This document shows, one piece after another, positions 1-7,961 of a DNA stretch of 64,000 nucleotides. Made by a program: the position numbers and the translations under genes. Origin of the DNA: Halomarina ordinaria (GTDB lineage: Archaea > Halobacteriota > Halobacteria > Halobacteriales > Haloarculaceae). The notes beneath the pieces were generated by a model. It saw nothing but the letters and a program-made list of their open reading frames with translations. It made no database searches and had not been told where the DNA came from. The stretch covers positions 310,001 to 374,000 of the forward strand of contig NZ_JARRAH010000001.1 of NCBI RefSeq assembly GCF_030553305.1, in the 5' to 3' direction. Position 1 is the first letter of the stretch, and every line of letters starts with the position of its first letter.

Positions 1-46
1 GAGCGCGACGAAACCATTGATAGTTTCTAATCGGCAAGGAAGTAGC

Positions 47-54
47 CATATATG
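47..54 (+). promoter_or_regulatory. Possible TATA box for the DUF2061 gene
   Basis: An AT-rich CATATATG element lies about 35 bases before the ATG at 88, in otherwise GC-rich DNA. This fits a haloarchaeal TATA box serving a nearly leaderless transcript. It also contains the alternative ATG at 52, so the two readings exclude each other. Confidence 0.35.
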
Positions 55-87
55 ATTACTTTTGCGGCTGGTCCACCAACAGTGGAC

Positions 88-327
88 ATGGTCGGAGTCG
101 GTTCGCTCACGCGGCGGCCGCTGCAGGCGCGAGAGCGCGCACTGCTGAAGACGGCGCTGTACAGGGTGGTGATGGTGGTCGTCTCGGTGGCGGTGGCGTG
201 GCTCGTCGTCGGGGACGTGAGCGACGCGCTCAGCATCGGCCTCGCGACGAACGTCGTGAAGACGGCGACGTACTACTGCTACGAACGGGCCTGGGACCAC
301 GTGTCGTGGGGGGTCGCCACGGACTGA
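88..327 (+). CDS. DUF2061 family small membrane protein
   Basis: The 79-residue protein has two hydrophobic segments, RVVMVVVSVAVAWLVVG and a shorter SIGLATNVVKTATYYCYERAW stretch. The pattern 'RERALLKTALYR ... NVVKTATYYCYERAWD..SWG' is the DUF2061 signature of predicted inner membrane proteins with no established function. An in-frame ATG at 52 would add 12 residues (91 aa). I prefer 88 because the AT-rich element at 47-54 sits where a promoter would be and because the conserved region begins just after this Met. Nothing upstream is visible, so its operon context is unknown. Confidence 0.75.
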   Translation: MVGVGSLTRRPLQARERALLKTALYRVVMVVVSVAVAWLVVGDVSDALSIGLATNVVKTATYYCYERAWDHVSWGVATD

Positions 328-328
328 C

Positions 329-1558
329 TCACACTCGCCCGGTCCCGGCGACCGACTCGGCAGCGTCCGTCAGTCGCCGGCGCTCCGCGTCGTCGGCCGC
401 CCAGTCGTCGACGAGGGCGCGACAGAGGTCGAGCAGTTCCGGACTGTCGATGGGCGTCCGGTCGTCGTCGGGGCTGACGAGGCGTTCCTCGACGGGGCTC
501 CGGACGTACTTCCAGTCGCGGCCGCGGAGGACGCGCTGGGGGTGGTTCGTCCGTGCGCGAGCGTAGGGGGCGTCGTGCTCGCTCGCGGGGTCGGCGTCCG
601 GGTCGGTGGCGAGACGCGTGAGGAGGTCCGGCATGTCGAACAGCGAGAAGGGTGCCTCGACCCGGCCGGTCGGGCCGTTGGCGACGACGAGGGGGACGTG
701 CGCGATGGACTCGGGCAGGCCGTAGCCGTGGCCGTACCGGCCCTGCTCGCCGAAGGCCTCGCCGTGGTCGGCGTGGACGACCAGCAGGTCGTCGTCGACG
801 TCGCCGGCGAGGCGGTCGAGGAAGGCGTCGGTGTAGCGGACGGTGTCGTCGTAGGCGGTCACGAGCGCGTCGTGGACCCGCGAGTCGGGGTCGATGTCGC
901 GGCCGGCGTAGAGCCACGCGTTGGCGGCGTAGGTGCGCGCGAGCGACTGACTCCGGTACGCCTTCGGCGGGAGGTAGGGCATGTGCGGGTCGACGAGGAA
1001 GAGCCACAGGAAGTACGGTTCGGGGGCGTTCGCAAGCCACTCGCGGATGTCGTCGTAGAACGCCTCCCAGGCCATGAACATGTCCTGGCCCTGCCACCAG
1101 TTGAGCGCCTGGACGAGGACGGCCGCGACGGCGTTGCGCGGCGCGCCGTCCCGGATGAACGACTCGCTGGCGTCGTCGGACATGAAGTCCTCGAAGTGGT
1201 CGAACCCCTCGTCGAAGTCGAAGTAGCGGGAGGTCCACGGGTTGGCCGTGAACGCGGCCGTCGTGTACCCGCGCCGCGAGAGCCGCTGGGCGAGAGTCTC
1301 GCGCGCCCGAACGTGCGCGCGGAGCGAGTCGACGCGCGAGTCGGCGCTCGACCGGTCGAGCGGGTAGCTTCCCGTCAGGAAGGAGTAGGCGGACCCGTTG
1401 GTCGCGGCCGCGGGGGCGACGGCCCGCTCGAAGGTCAACCCCTCGCGCGCGAGGCGGGCGAGGGCGGGCATCGTCGTCCCGTCGTCGCCGCGAAGCCCGC
1501 AGCGGTCGGCGCGGAGGCTGTCTATCGTCACCAGGACGAGGTTACGCGCGTCACTCAT
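329..1558 (-). CDS. Sulfatase-like alkaline phosphatase superfamily hydrolase
   Basis: The 409-residue protein has the N-terminal metal motif VLVTIDSLRADR (Asp13, Asp18), a nucleophile region 'AATNGSAYSFLTGSYP' and a C-terminal HADHGE metal motif, which place it in the sulfatase/alkaline phosphatase superfamily. The formylglycine consensus C/S-x-P-x-R is absent. Thr53 or Ser56 would have to be the nucleophile, as in phosphoglycerol or phosphoethanolamine transferases and phosphodiesterases. True sulfate ester hydrolysis is therefore doubtful. No signal peptide or membrane anchor is visible, so it is probably cytoplasmic. The start is the ATG before SDARNLVLV; longer in-frame readings run into low-quality upstream sequence. 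It is divergent from the small gene at 1763. Confidence 0.8.
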   Translation of the reverse strand: MSDARNLVLVTIDSLRADRCGLRGDDGTTMPALARLAREGLTFERAVAPAAATNGSAYSFLTGSYPLDRSSADSRVDSLRAHVRARETLAQRLSRRGYTTAAFTANPWTSRYFDFDEGFDHFEDFMSDDASESFIRDGAPRNAVAAVLVQALNWWQGQDMFMAWEAFYDDIREWLANAPEPYFLWLFLVDPHMPYLPPKAYRSQSLARTYAANAWLYAGRDIDPDSRVHDALVTAYDDTVRYTDAFLDRLAGDVDDDLLVVHADHGEAFGEQGRYGHGYGLPESIAHVPLVVANGPTGRVEAPFSLFDMPDLLTRLATDPDADPASEHDAPYARARTNHPQRVLRGRDWKYVRSPVEERLVSPDDDRTPIDSPELLDLCRALVDDWAADDAERRRLTDAAESVAGTGRV

Positions 1559-1722
1559 GCCCCGGCGTACCCCCGTCGAGCGCTTCGTTAGTCGTATCGT
1601 TATCCTGACGGTCACGTTTCGATAGAACGTATTCGACCGACGGGAGGCGAATCCGGTCGCGACCTCGCACGGACCGCGACCGGGCCGCCGTCGTGACCGT
1701 CCCACGTTCGAGATGGATAACT

Positions 1723-1732
1723 GACATATAAC
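1723..1732 (+). promoter_or_regulatory. TATA box of the small gene at 1763
   Basis: GACATATAAC lies about 33 bases before the ATG at 1763 in the 204-base divergent region between the sulfatase-like gene and this small gene. The sequence and spacing fit a haloarchaeal core promoter. I found no operator-like repeat around it. Confidence 0.5.
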
Positions 1733-1762
1733 AATGCGTCTCCCCCCGGAAGCCGGCCGTAC

Positions 1763-2032
1763 ATGAGCCACTCGCGCGACGTCATCGACGAGCAAACTGG
1801 CGAGGGGGTCGGCCCGGAGAGCGACGGTCGAACGGTGACACTGCCCACCGACCTCTACGACCGGGTCGACCGGCGCGTCCCCGGGACGGAGTTCGAGACG
1901 GTCGACGCCTACGTCCGGTACGTGATGGAGGAGGTGTTGCTCCACGTCGAACGGGAAGGCGACCTCGCCCCCCGCGTCGACGAGGCCGAGGTCCGCAGTC
2001 GCCTCCGCTCGCTCGGCTACCTCGACGAGTAG
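1763..2032 (+). CDS. Small acidic protein with sulfatase-type C-terminal tail motif
   Basis: The 89-residue protein contains 'RTVTLPTDLYDRVDRRVPGTEFETVDAYVRYVMEEVL', which reads like the strand and helices of a ribbon-helix-helix (CopG/Arc-like) domain, then a charged linker. It ends in 'VRSRLRSLGYLDE'. A closing V..RL..LGYL(D/E) is common at the C-terminus of sulfatase-family enzymes but is absent from the sulfatase-like protein encoded divergently next door. It may be a DNA-binding or partner protein of that enzyme. The function is inferred from pattern only. Confidence 0.6.
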   Translation: MSHSRDVIDEQTGEGVGPESDGRTVTLPTDLYDRVDRRVPGTEFETVDAYVRYVMEEVLLHVEREGDLAPRVDEAEVRSRLRSLGYLDE

Positions 2033-2145
2033 TCGGCCGACGGGCCCGGTCGTCCCACGTCGGGTGGACGTCCGACGTTCGTTCCCGCTCGGGTTTCCGG
2101 TTCTCTTTTCGCCGCCGCGAGACGCCGTCGCGCGCGACGCCCGGG

Positions 2146-3009
2146 TTACACCCGACCGTCGCACCAGTCGACGGCCGCCTCGGAGACCACCGCCGGCCGC
2201 TCCCGGTGCAGGAAGTGTCCCGCGTCCCGGACGCGCAGGACGCGGCAGTCACCGGCGAACGCCTCGTCGGCGTCCGCGAACAGTTCCGGACCGATGCAGC
2301 CGTCGTCGGCCCCCGCGAGGAGGAGCGCGCTCGTCTCGAGCGGTCGCGGTTCGCGGGTCGCCTCCCGCGTCGCGAGGTCGCGTGCGAACTGCCGGTAGTA
2401 CGCGAGGGCGGCGCTCGTGGTCTCCGGCGCGTTGAGGGTGTTCTTCACCGTCTCGATGCGCTCCTCGGGGTAGTCCCAGCCGGGACTCCACGTCGACCAG
2501 AGGAACTCGACGAGCGCGAAGTCGCCGGCGCGGAGGAGCCGTTCGGCCCCCGGGAGCTGGAAGGCAGCCATGTACCAGCTCCGGAGCCACTGGCGGGGGT
2601 CGCGCCGTGCGACGGTCACGAAGTGCGGGGGGACCGCCATCCCGACGAGCGTGGCGAACGCATCCGGGTCGATGCGGGCGGCGACGTAGCCGGCGACGGC
2701 GCCCCAGTCGTGGCCGACGAGCACTGCGCGCCCGTCGCCGAGTTCGCCCGCGAGCGCGACGGCGTCGCGCCCGAGCGCCCCCGCCGAGTAGTCGCCGTCG
2801 GTCGCCAGGCCGGTCGGCGCGTACCCGCGCATGTAGGGCGCGACGGCGTGGTAGCCCGCGTCGGCGAAGGCGTCCAGTAACGGTTCCATCGTCGTCGCGT
2901 CGTCCGGGAAGCCGTGGAGACAGAGCGCGAGTGGGCCGTCGGGGTCGCCCGCCTGGAGGTACTCGAACGCGACGCCGTTGGCGGTGACGCGCCCTCGGTC
3001 GAAGCTCAT
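2146..3009 (-). CDS. Alpha/beta hydrolase, epoxide hydrolase/dehalogenase-like
   Basis: The 287-residue protein has the alpha/beta hydrolase fold landmarks: oxyanion-hole HGFP at 32-35, the nucleophile elbow VGHDWGA with Asp101, and a late DAGHF giving the catalytic His near 264. An Asp nucleophile in GHDWG is typical of soluble epoxide hydrolases and haloalkane dehalogenases rather than esterases. No signal peptide is present. It stands alone, divergent from the gene at 3084. The family assignment is firm; the substrate cannot be told from sequence. Confidence 0.85.
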   Translation of the reverse strand: MSFDRGRVTANGVAFEYLQAGDPDGPLALCLHGFPDDATTMEPLLDAFADAGYHAVAPYMRGYAPTGLATDGDYSAGALGRDAVALAGELGDGRAVLVGHDWGAVAGYVAARIDPDAFATLVGMAVPPHFVTVARRDPRQWLRSWYMAAFQLPGAERLLRAGDFALVEFLWSTWSPGWDYPEERIETVKNTLNAPETTSAALAYYRQFARDLATREATREPRPLETSALLLAGADDGCIGPELFADADEAFAGDCRVLRVRDAGHFLHRERPAVVSEAAVDWCDGRV

Positions 3010-3083
3010 GGCGGCGTGACAGCCCGCACGCCCATAAGGTCCACCGCCACGCTTTACCCCGTTCCGTGTGAACGGTTCACGCC

Positions 3084-3392
3084 ATGACCGTCATCGCACT
3101 GTTGAGCGTCGCACCGGTGAAGGAGGGGAGCATGGGCGAGGACGTGGCGGCGGCCGTCGCCGCGCTCGACGACTTCGACGTGGCGTACGAGACGAACCCG
3201 ATGGGGACCGTCGTCGAGGCCGCGTCGATAGACGAACTGCTCGACGCGGTGAAGGCCGCCCACACCGCCGTCGACGCCGACCGGGTGAGCACGGTCCTCA
3301 AGATAGACGACAAGCGCGCGAGCGACGAGCGCGCCAGCGAGAAGGTGGCGGCCGTCGAGGAGCACCTCGGTCGCCCCGCGCGGGGCGAGTAG
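3084..3392 (+). CDS. MTH1187-type thiamine-binding protein (DUF77)
   Basis: The 102-residue protein begins MTVIALLSVAPVKEGSMGEDVAAAV and carries 'YETNPMGTVVEA', matching the small ferredoxin-like-fold MTH1187/YkoF family. Members form tetramers and some bind thiamine or its pyrimidine. It is single-domain and cytosolic. It lies just upstream of aroC with an intergenic gap of about 77 bases, so cotranscription is possible. A link to thiamine metabolism is known for the family; nothing adjacent confirms it, though two tenA-like genes lie at the far end of the window. Confidence 0.8.
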   Translation: MTVIALLSVAPVKEGSMGEDVAAAVAALDDFDVAYETNPMGTVVEAASIDELLDAVKAAHTAVDADRVSTVLKIDDKRASDERASEKVAAVEEHLGRPARGE

Positions 3393-3469
3393 GTCGCGGG
3401 CGACCGGCGGGCACCGGACGCCGTTGCGTCTTCTGCAAACGCTAAATGCGAGCGTCCCAACCCGGAGGC

Positions 3470-4621
3470 ATGAACGGCAACCAGTTCGGTCGGCTCTTTC
3501 GCGTCACCACGTACGGGGAGAGCCACGGCGACGCGATGGGGGTCACCGTCTCGGGGTGTCCCGCCGGCCTCGAACTCGCCGTCGAGGACGTCCAGCGCGA
3601 ACTCGACCGCCGCAAGCCCGGCCAGTCGATGATAACGACGAGCCGCGACGAACCCGACGCCGTCGAGATTCACTCGGGGATTCAGGACGGCTACACCACG
3701 GGCACGCCCATCGGGATGGTCATCCAGAACAAGGACGCCCGCTCCGGCAAGTACGAACCCTTCGTGACGGCCCCGCGACCGAGCCACGGCGACTTCACCT
3801 ACTCGGCGAAGTTCGGGACGCGCAACTGGGGCGGCGGCGGTCGCTCCAGCGCCCGCGAGACGGTCAACTGGGTCGCCGCCGGCGCTATCGCCGGGAAGGT
3901 CCTCGACCACTTCGACGTGGAGGTGAAAGCCCACGTCAACCAGATCGGCGACGTGCGCGCCCCCGAGGTGAGCTTCGAGGAGATGCTCGAACACACGGAG
4001 GAGAACCCCGTCCGGTGTGCCGACCCCGACACCGCCGAGGAGATGCTCGACGTCATCGACCGCTACCAGAACGAGGGCGACTCCATCGGCGGGTCCATCT
4101 ACTTCGAGACGCGCGGCGTCCCTCGCGGCCTCGGTGCCCCGCGCTTCGACTCGTTCTCCGCCCGTCTCGGGCAAGCGATGATGGCCATCCCCGCCACCAC
4201 CGCCTTCGAGTTCGGTCTCGGACGGGAGGCACGTTCGGTGTCCGGCTACGACCGAAACGAGGACTGGACGTTCGGCGACGACGGTGAGCCGGTCCCCGTC
4301 GGGAACGACCACGGCGGCATCCAGGGCGGTATCACCACCGGCGAACCCGTCTACGGCGAGGTGACCTGGCACGCGCCGACGTCCATCCCGAAGGAACAGA
4401 CGACCGTCGACTGGGAGACCGGCGAGGAGAAGCGGGTGCAGGTCATCGGCCGGCACGACCCCGTCCTCCCGCCGCGGGCGGTACCGGTCGTCGAGGCGAT
4501 GCTCAACCTGACCGTCCTCGACTTCATGCTGCTCGGCGGGCGCGTCAACCCCGACCGACTGGACGCCGCGCCGGGCGAGTACGACACCGACTACCACCCG
4601 AGCAGTCCCGACGACGAGTAG
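3470..4621 (+). CDS. aroC: Chorismate synthase
   Basis: The 383-residue enzyme converts 5-enolpyruvylshikimate-3-phosphate to chorismate using reduced FMN, the last common step to aromatic amino acids. The sequence begins MNGNQFGRLFRVTTYGESHG, the family N-terminal signature. It also has 'RPSHGDFTYSAKFGTRNWGGGGRSSARETV' in two parts and the late 'HDPVLPPRAVPVVEAM', all near universal in AroC. The start ATG at 3470 follows a Shine-Dalgarno-like CGGAGG four to five bases upstream; an in-frame ATG at 3446 would add eight unconserved residues. The uracil-DNA glycosylase gene follows after 42 bases on the same strand. Confidence 0.97.
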   Translation: MNGNQFGRLFRVTTYGESHGDAMGVTVSGCPAGLELAVEDVQRELDRRKPGQSMITTSRDEPDAVEIHSGIQDGYTTGTPIGMVIQNKDARSGKYEPFVTAPRPSHGDFTYSAKFGTRNWGGGGRSSARETVNWVAAGAIAGKVLDHFDVEVKAHVNQIGDVRAPEVSFEEMLEHTEENPVRCADPDTAEEMLDVIDRYQNEGDSIGGSIYFETRGVPRGLGAPRFDSFSARLGQAMMAIPATTAFEFGLGREARSVSGYDRNEDWTFGDDGEPVPVGNDHGGIQGGITTGEPVYGEVTWHAPTSIPKEQTTVDWETGEEKRVQVIGRHDPVLPPRAVPVVEAMLNLTVLDFMLLGGRVNPDRLDAAPGEYDTDYHPSSPDDE

Positions 4622-4663
4622 CCGGACGCCGGCTTTACCCCCTTCCCGCCCGACTTCCCGTCG

Positions 4664-5269
4664 ATGGACGCCAACCAGGACACCCTCTTCAACCCGTTCG
4701 GGATGGACGAGGCGTGCACGAACTGCGGGCTGTGCGAGACGCGCGAGCGGGTCGTCCACGGGTACGGTCCCGTGGACGCGGAGTTCCTCGTCGTCGGCGA
4801 GAACCCCGACGCGGCGGCCGACGCTTCGGGGGTACCCTTCGAGGGGACGGCGGTCCTCGACGTCCTCGAACGGGTCGGCTTCGTCGACCGGTCGGGGGAC
4901 GAGGTCGTCCCCGAAAACGCCTTCCTCACCTACCTCACGCGCTGTCGGCATCCCGAGCGCGGGCCGACCGACGAGGAGGTGCTGGCCTGCGACGGCTACC
5001 TCACCGCGGAGATACGGATGATAAACCCCGAGATACTCGTGCCCGTCGGCGAACGGGTCTGCCGGGCGCTGGCGACGGAGTACACGACGCGACGGCCGGA
5101 GGACTTCGACATCGAGACGGACCACGCCACCACCGTCCGGGGCCGGGGGTTCGAACTCGTCCCGATGCACCCCGACCCGACGCCGGACCAGCAGACGGCG
5201 TTCGTCGACCACCTCGGCGCGCTCCTCGACCGGGATTACCGTCAGACGAAGGGGAGGCGCGGGCGATAG
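4664..5269 (+). CDS. Uracil-DNA glycosylase family protein, divergent, iron-sulfur type
   Basis: The 201-residue protein resembles family 4 uracil-DNA glycosylases, base-excision enzymes that carry a 4Fe-4S cluster. Visible parts are an N-terminal Cys cluster (C18, C21, C24), the active-site block VVGENPDAAADASGVPFEG, the TYLTRCRHPERGPTDEEV block with C94 and C109, and an HPDPTPDQ block in place of the usual HPS/HPA motif. The normal GE-x-PG turn reads GENPD, so activity or substrate range may differ. It lies 42 bases after aroC. The superfamily is confident; catalytic competence is inferred. Confidence 0.75.
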   Translation: MDANQDTLFNPFGMDEACTNCGLCETRERVVHGYGPVDAEFLVVGENPDAAADASGVPFEGTAVLDVLERVGFVDRSGDEVVPENAFLTYLTRCRHPERGPTDEEVLACDGYLTAEIRMINPEILVPVGERVCRALATEYTTRRPEDFDIETDHATTVRGRGFELVPMHPDPTPDQQTAFVDHLGALLDRDYRQTKGRRGR

Positions 5270-5338
5270 CCCCGTTCGGGCGGCGCGGTTCACATGTTAA
5301 CCTCGGCCATTATGGGGGTCCGACCGCCCTGTTAGGTC

Positions 5339-5866
5339 ATGCCACGGAACCGGTACATGGTCGGATTGGGGCTCCTCACGGTGGCGTTGCTCGTCGCCGC
5401 CGTCGCGGGCCAGTATCAGGTGTTCTCGTACCTCGCCGCGCTCCTCATCGTCGGCGTCGTCGGGGCGTCGTCGATAGAGCGCGGGCGACGCGAACTGGAC
5501 TTGCACCCCTACACGGGGTTACTGGGCGGTCTCCTCCTCCTGTTCCTGATAGGGCTGACCGGTATCTGGCTGCTCTGGACGCCGGGACAGACGGAGTACA
5601 CCTACGTCCTCGGGGTGCCGCGGTCGACGCTGTTCTACCTCGTGTTCATCTGGGTGCTCCCGCTGCTCGGCGCCGTCTACTACGCCGTGCTGTTCCCCGT
5701 CGTCGGGGGCGACGAGGTCGTCTCGGACATCATGACCGAGGTGCGCTCGCACCAGTCGCGCGAGGAGTTCCCCCTCGCGCCGGAGCGCGCGACGGTCGAC
5801 GCCGGGGGCGCAGGTCCCGGCGGCGCGGAGGGCGCCGGCCGGACCGACGGGGGTGACCGCGAATGA
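5339..5866 (+). CDS. Membrane protein cotranscribed with the sodium:solute symporter
   Basis: The 175-residue protein has about four hydrophobic helices (near residues 7-23, 27-43, 60-80 and 98-121) and a soluble C-terminal tail rich in Gly, Ala and acidic residues. The symporter gene starts inside its stop region (ATGA overlap), which indicates translational coupling. In bacteria, small membrane proteins are often encoded directly before acetate or other carboxylate symporters (for example yjcH-actP). By position it could be such an accessory subunit, but I see no recognisable DUF485 or DUF4212 pattern. Confidence 0.7.
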   Translation: MPRNRYMVGLGLLTVALLVAAVAGQYQVFSYLAALLIVGVVGASSIERGRRELDLHPYTGLLGGLLLLFLIGLTGIWLLWTPGQTEYTYVLGVPRSTLFYLVFIWVLPLLGAVYYAVLFPVVGGDEVVSDIMTEVRSHQSREEFPLAPERATVDAGGAGPGGAEGAGRTDGGDRE

Positions 5867-7437
5867 CGCTACCGCTCGCCCCGCTACAGGAGATTCCCAT
5901 CGCCGACAGCCCGTACGTGCTCATCTTCGGGTCGGCGTACATGCTGCTGGTGCTCGCCATCGGGGTGTGGGGCTACCTCCAGACCGAGAGCACGAGCGAC
6001 TTCCTCATCACCGGCAAGTCCATCGGGACGTGGGTGCTCGCGCTGACGGCGTTCTCCGTCATCCAGTCCGGGTTCGGCTTCGTCGGCGGCCCGGAGTTGA
6101 TATACGCCGGCGGGACGACCGCGCTGTGGATCTTCTTCAGCGCCCCCATCGGCTTCCTGCTGACGTGGGTGGTCCTCGCCAAGCGCATGCGCATCCTCGC
6201 GGACGTCCGCGACGTGTTGACGCTCGCCGACGGGATGTACGTCCGCTACGAGAGCGACACCGTCCGCGGGTTGACGGGCATCGCGGTCATCGTGGGCGTC
6301 ATCGCCTACCTCGCGACGAACCTCGCGGCGCTCCAGTACGTCATGCGCGCCATCTTCGGCATCGACGTGACGACGGGCCTGTTCGCGGGCGCGGTCATCC
6401 TGCTGTTCTACAGCATGCTCGGCGGGATGATAGCCGGCGTCTGGACGGACTTCGTCCAGGCCATCACGATGATCGTCGGTGCGGTGTTCGTCTTCTACTT
6501 CGCCATCGACTTCGGCGGCGGGATGGAGAACATCTCGCGGAACCTCGCCACGGCCGACCCGGCGCTCGTCTCGCCGTTCGGCGCGCTCGGCGACACCGCC
6601 TCGCTCGCCATCTTCAGCGCGCTCGGCTGGTGGATACTGTTCTCGGTCGGTTCGGCCGGCCAGCCCCACCTCATCACGAAGTTCTACATGAGCCGGAACC
6701 TGAAGATTCTGCGCTGGGGCGCGCCCATCGCGGCCATCTCCTACGCGGTGTCCAGCCTCCTCGCGTTCTCGACGGGCCTCTCGATGCGCTCGATGGTCGA
6801 GGCGGGTAACATCGCCGAACCCGCGAGCGCGTCCATCGTCGGTCCGCTGTTCGTCCTCGAACAGACGCCCGGTATCGTCGCGGGGCTCATCCTCGCGGCG
6901 CTGCTCGCGGCCATCATGTCCACGAGCGACTCGTTCCTCAACATCGGCGCCGCCGCCGTCTCCCGCGACCTGCCGCGGGCGTTCGGGACGCGTATCCAGG
7001 ACGACCGGGTCGAACTCCGCGTCACCCAGGCCGCGCTCGTCGGACTCACGGTCCTCTCGACGGTGGTCGTGTTCTACTCCACCGAACTCGTCGGCATCCT
7101 CGGGACCATCGGCTGGGGCTTCTTCGCGGCCGCCATCTTCCCCATCGCCGCCCTCGGGTTGAACTGGAAGGGCGCGACGCGGTGGGGCGCCATCGCCGCC
7201 GCCGTCGGCGGCATGGGCGTCAACCTGCTGTTCAGCGCCGCCCCGCGCATCCTCGACCCGCTCGGGTACGTCGGTGCCGCCGAGAGCGTCTCCGGTGCCT
7301 ACGGTTCGCTGTTCGCCGGCCTCCCCGTCGGCGTCGTCGCGCTGCTGGTCGCCATCGCGCTGTTCGTGTTCGTCTCGCTCGCCACCCAGAGCGATAACCG
7401 CGTGCCCGCGGACATCGCGGCGCTCATGGAGCGATGA
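5863..7437 (+). CDS. Sodium:solute symporter (SSS family)
   Basis: The 524-residue protein has about 13 transmembrane helices and the SSS hallmarks 'STSDFLITGKSIGTWVLALTAFS' (split across helix 1-2), 'QPHLITKFYMSRN' and the helix-8 region 'MSTSDSFLNIGAAAVSRDL', whose Ser/Thr residues help bind sodium. Members import proline, pantothenate, acetate or other carboxylates with Na+. It overlaps the upstream small membrane protein gene and the downstream gene at 7434 by four bases each. An acyl-CoA synthetase follows at 7962, which favours a monocarboxylate substrate; that is inference. Confidence 0.92.
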   Translation: MTLPLAPLQEIPIADSPYVLIFGSAYMLLVLAIGVWGYLQTESTSDFLITGKSIGTWVLALTAFSVIQSGFGFVGGPELIYAGGTTALWIFFSAPIGFLLTWVVLAKRMRILADVRDVLTLADGMYVRYESDTVRGLTGIAVIVGVIAYLATNLAALQYVMRAIFGIDVTTGLFAGAVILLFYSMLGGMIAGVWTDFVQAITMIVGAVFVFYFAIDFGGGMENISRNLATADPALVSPFGALGDTASLAIFSALGWWILFSVGSAGQPHLITKFYMSRNLKILRWGAPIAAISYAVSSLLAFSTGLSMRSMVEAGNIAEPASASIVGPLFVLEQTPGIVAGLILAALLAAIMSTSDSFLNIGAAAVSRDLPRAFGTRIQDDRVELRVTQAALVGLTVLSTVVVFYSTELVGILGTIGWGFFAAAIFPIAALGLNWKGATRWGAIAAAVGGMGVNLLFSAAPRILDPLGYVGAAESVSGAYGSLFAGLPVGVVALLVAIALFVFVSLATQSDNRVPADIAALMER

Positions 7438-7955
7438 CCCGGGGGCGACCCGCCGAGGAGGGGGCCGGGGAGGGGGCGTCGGGAGCCTCCCCGACCGACC
7501 CCGAACCGGACGAACCCCGGGTCGGCTGGTTCACACAGTGGCTCCGCCGCCGCCCGAACTCCTTCGAGTTCTGGGAGGTGCTGGTGACCGACGAGCGCCT
7601 CGTCTGGTGTTTCGCCGGCGAGTCGTTCCGGTCGATGCTCCTGCGGGCGGACATGGGCGAGGCGACCCGCGCGTTCCTCGAGGACGCGACGCCCGAGGCG
7701 GCGCTCGCACACTCCGAGCGCGGCTTCTCGGTCCCGCTCGCGTCTCTCCGCACGCTCCGCCTCCGTCAGGGGACGCGCACCCGCCGCGCCCGCCTCGTCG
7801 TCGAGTGGGAGGCGTCGGGCGAGCGCGTCGCGTGGGAGCTCTCGAACACCGCCGACGGCGACGAACAGGCCGACCTCCTCGAACGGCTCGCGAATCGGGA
7901 GTCGTTCTCGCACGTCGACTGCGAGGTCGAGACGCCGCGGTTCGCCTTCCTCTGA
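7434..7955 (+). CDS. Conserved haloarchaeal-type protein of unknown function
   Basis: I do not recognise a characterised family. The 173-residue soluble protein has a disordered, acidic N-terminus of about 30 residues. A beta-rich body follows: 'FEFWEVLVTDERLVWCFAGESFRSMLLRADM', then 'VPLASLRTLRLRQGTRTRRARLVVEW'. This alternation of strands ending in a helix is reminiscent of PH-like domains. Its ATG overlaps the symporter stop (ATGA) and the acyl-CoA synthetase starts six bases after its stop, so it is almost certainly expressed with both. Confidence 0.65.
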   Translation: MTRGRPAEEGAGEGASGASPTDPEPDEPRVGWFTQWLRRRPNSFEFWEVLVTDERLVWCFAGESFRSMLLRADMGEATRAFLEDATPEAALAHSERGFSVPLASLRTLRLRQGTRTRRARLVVEWEASGERVAWELSNTADGDEQADLLERLANRESFSHVDCEVETPRFAFL

Positions 7956-7961
7956 CCTGCC

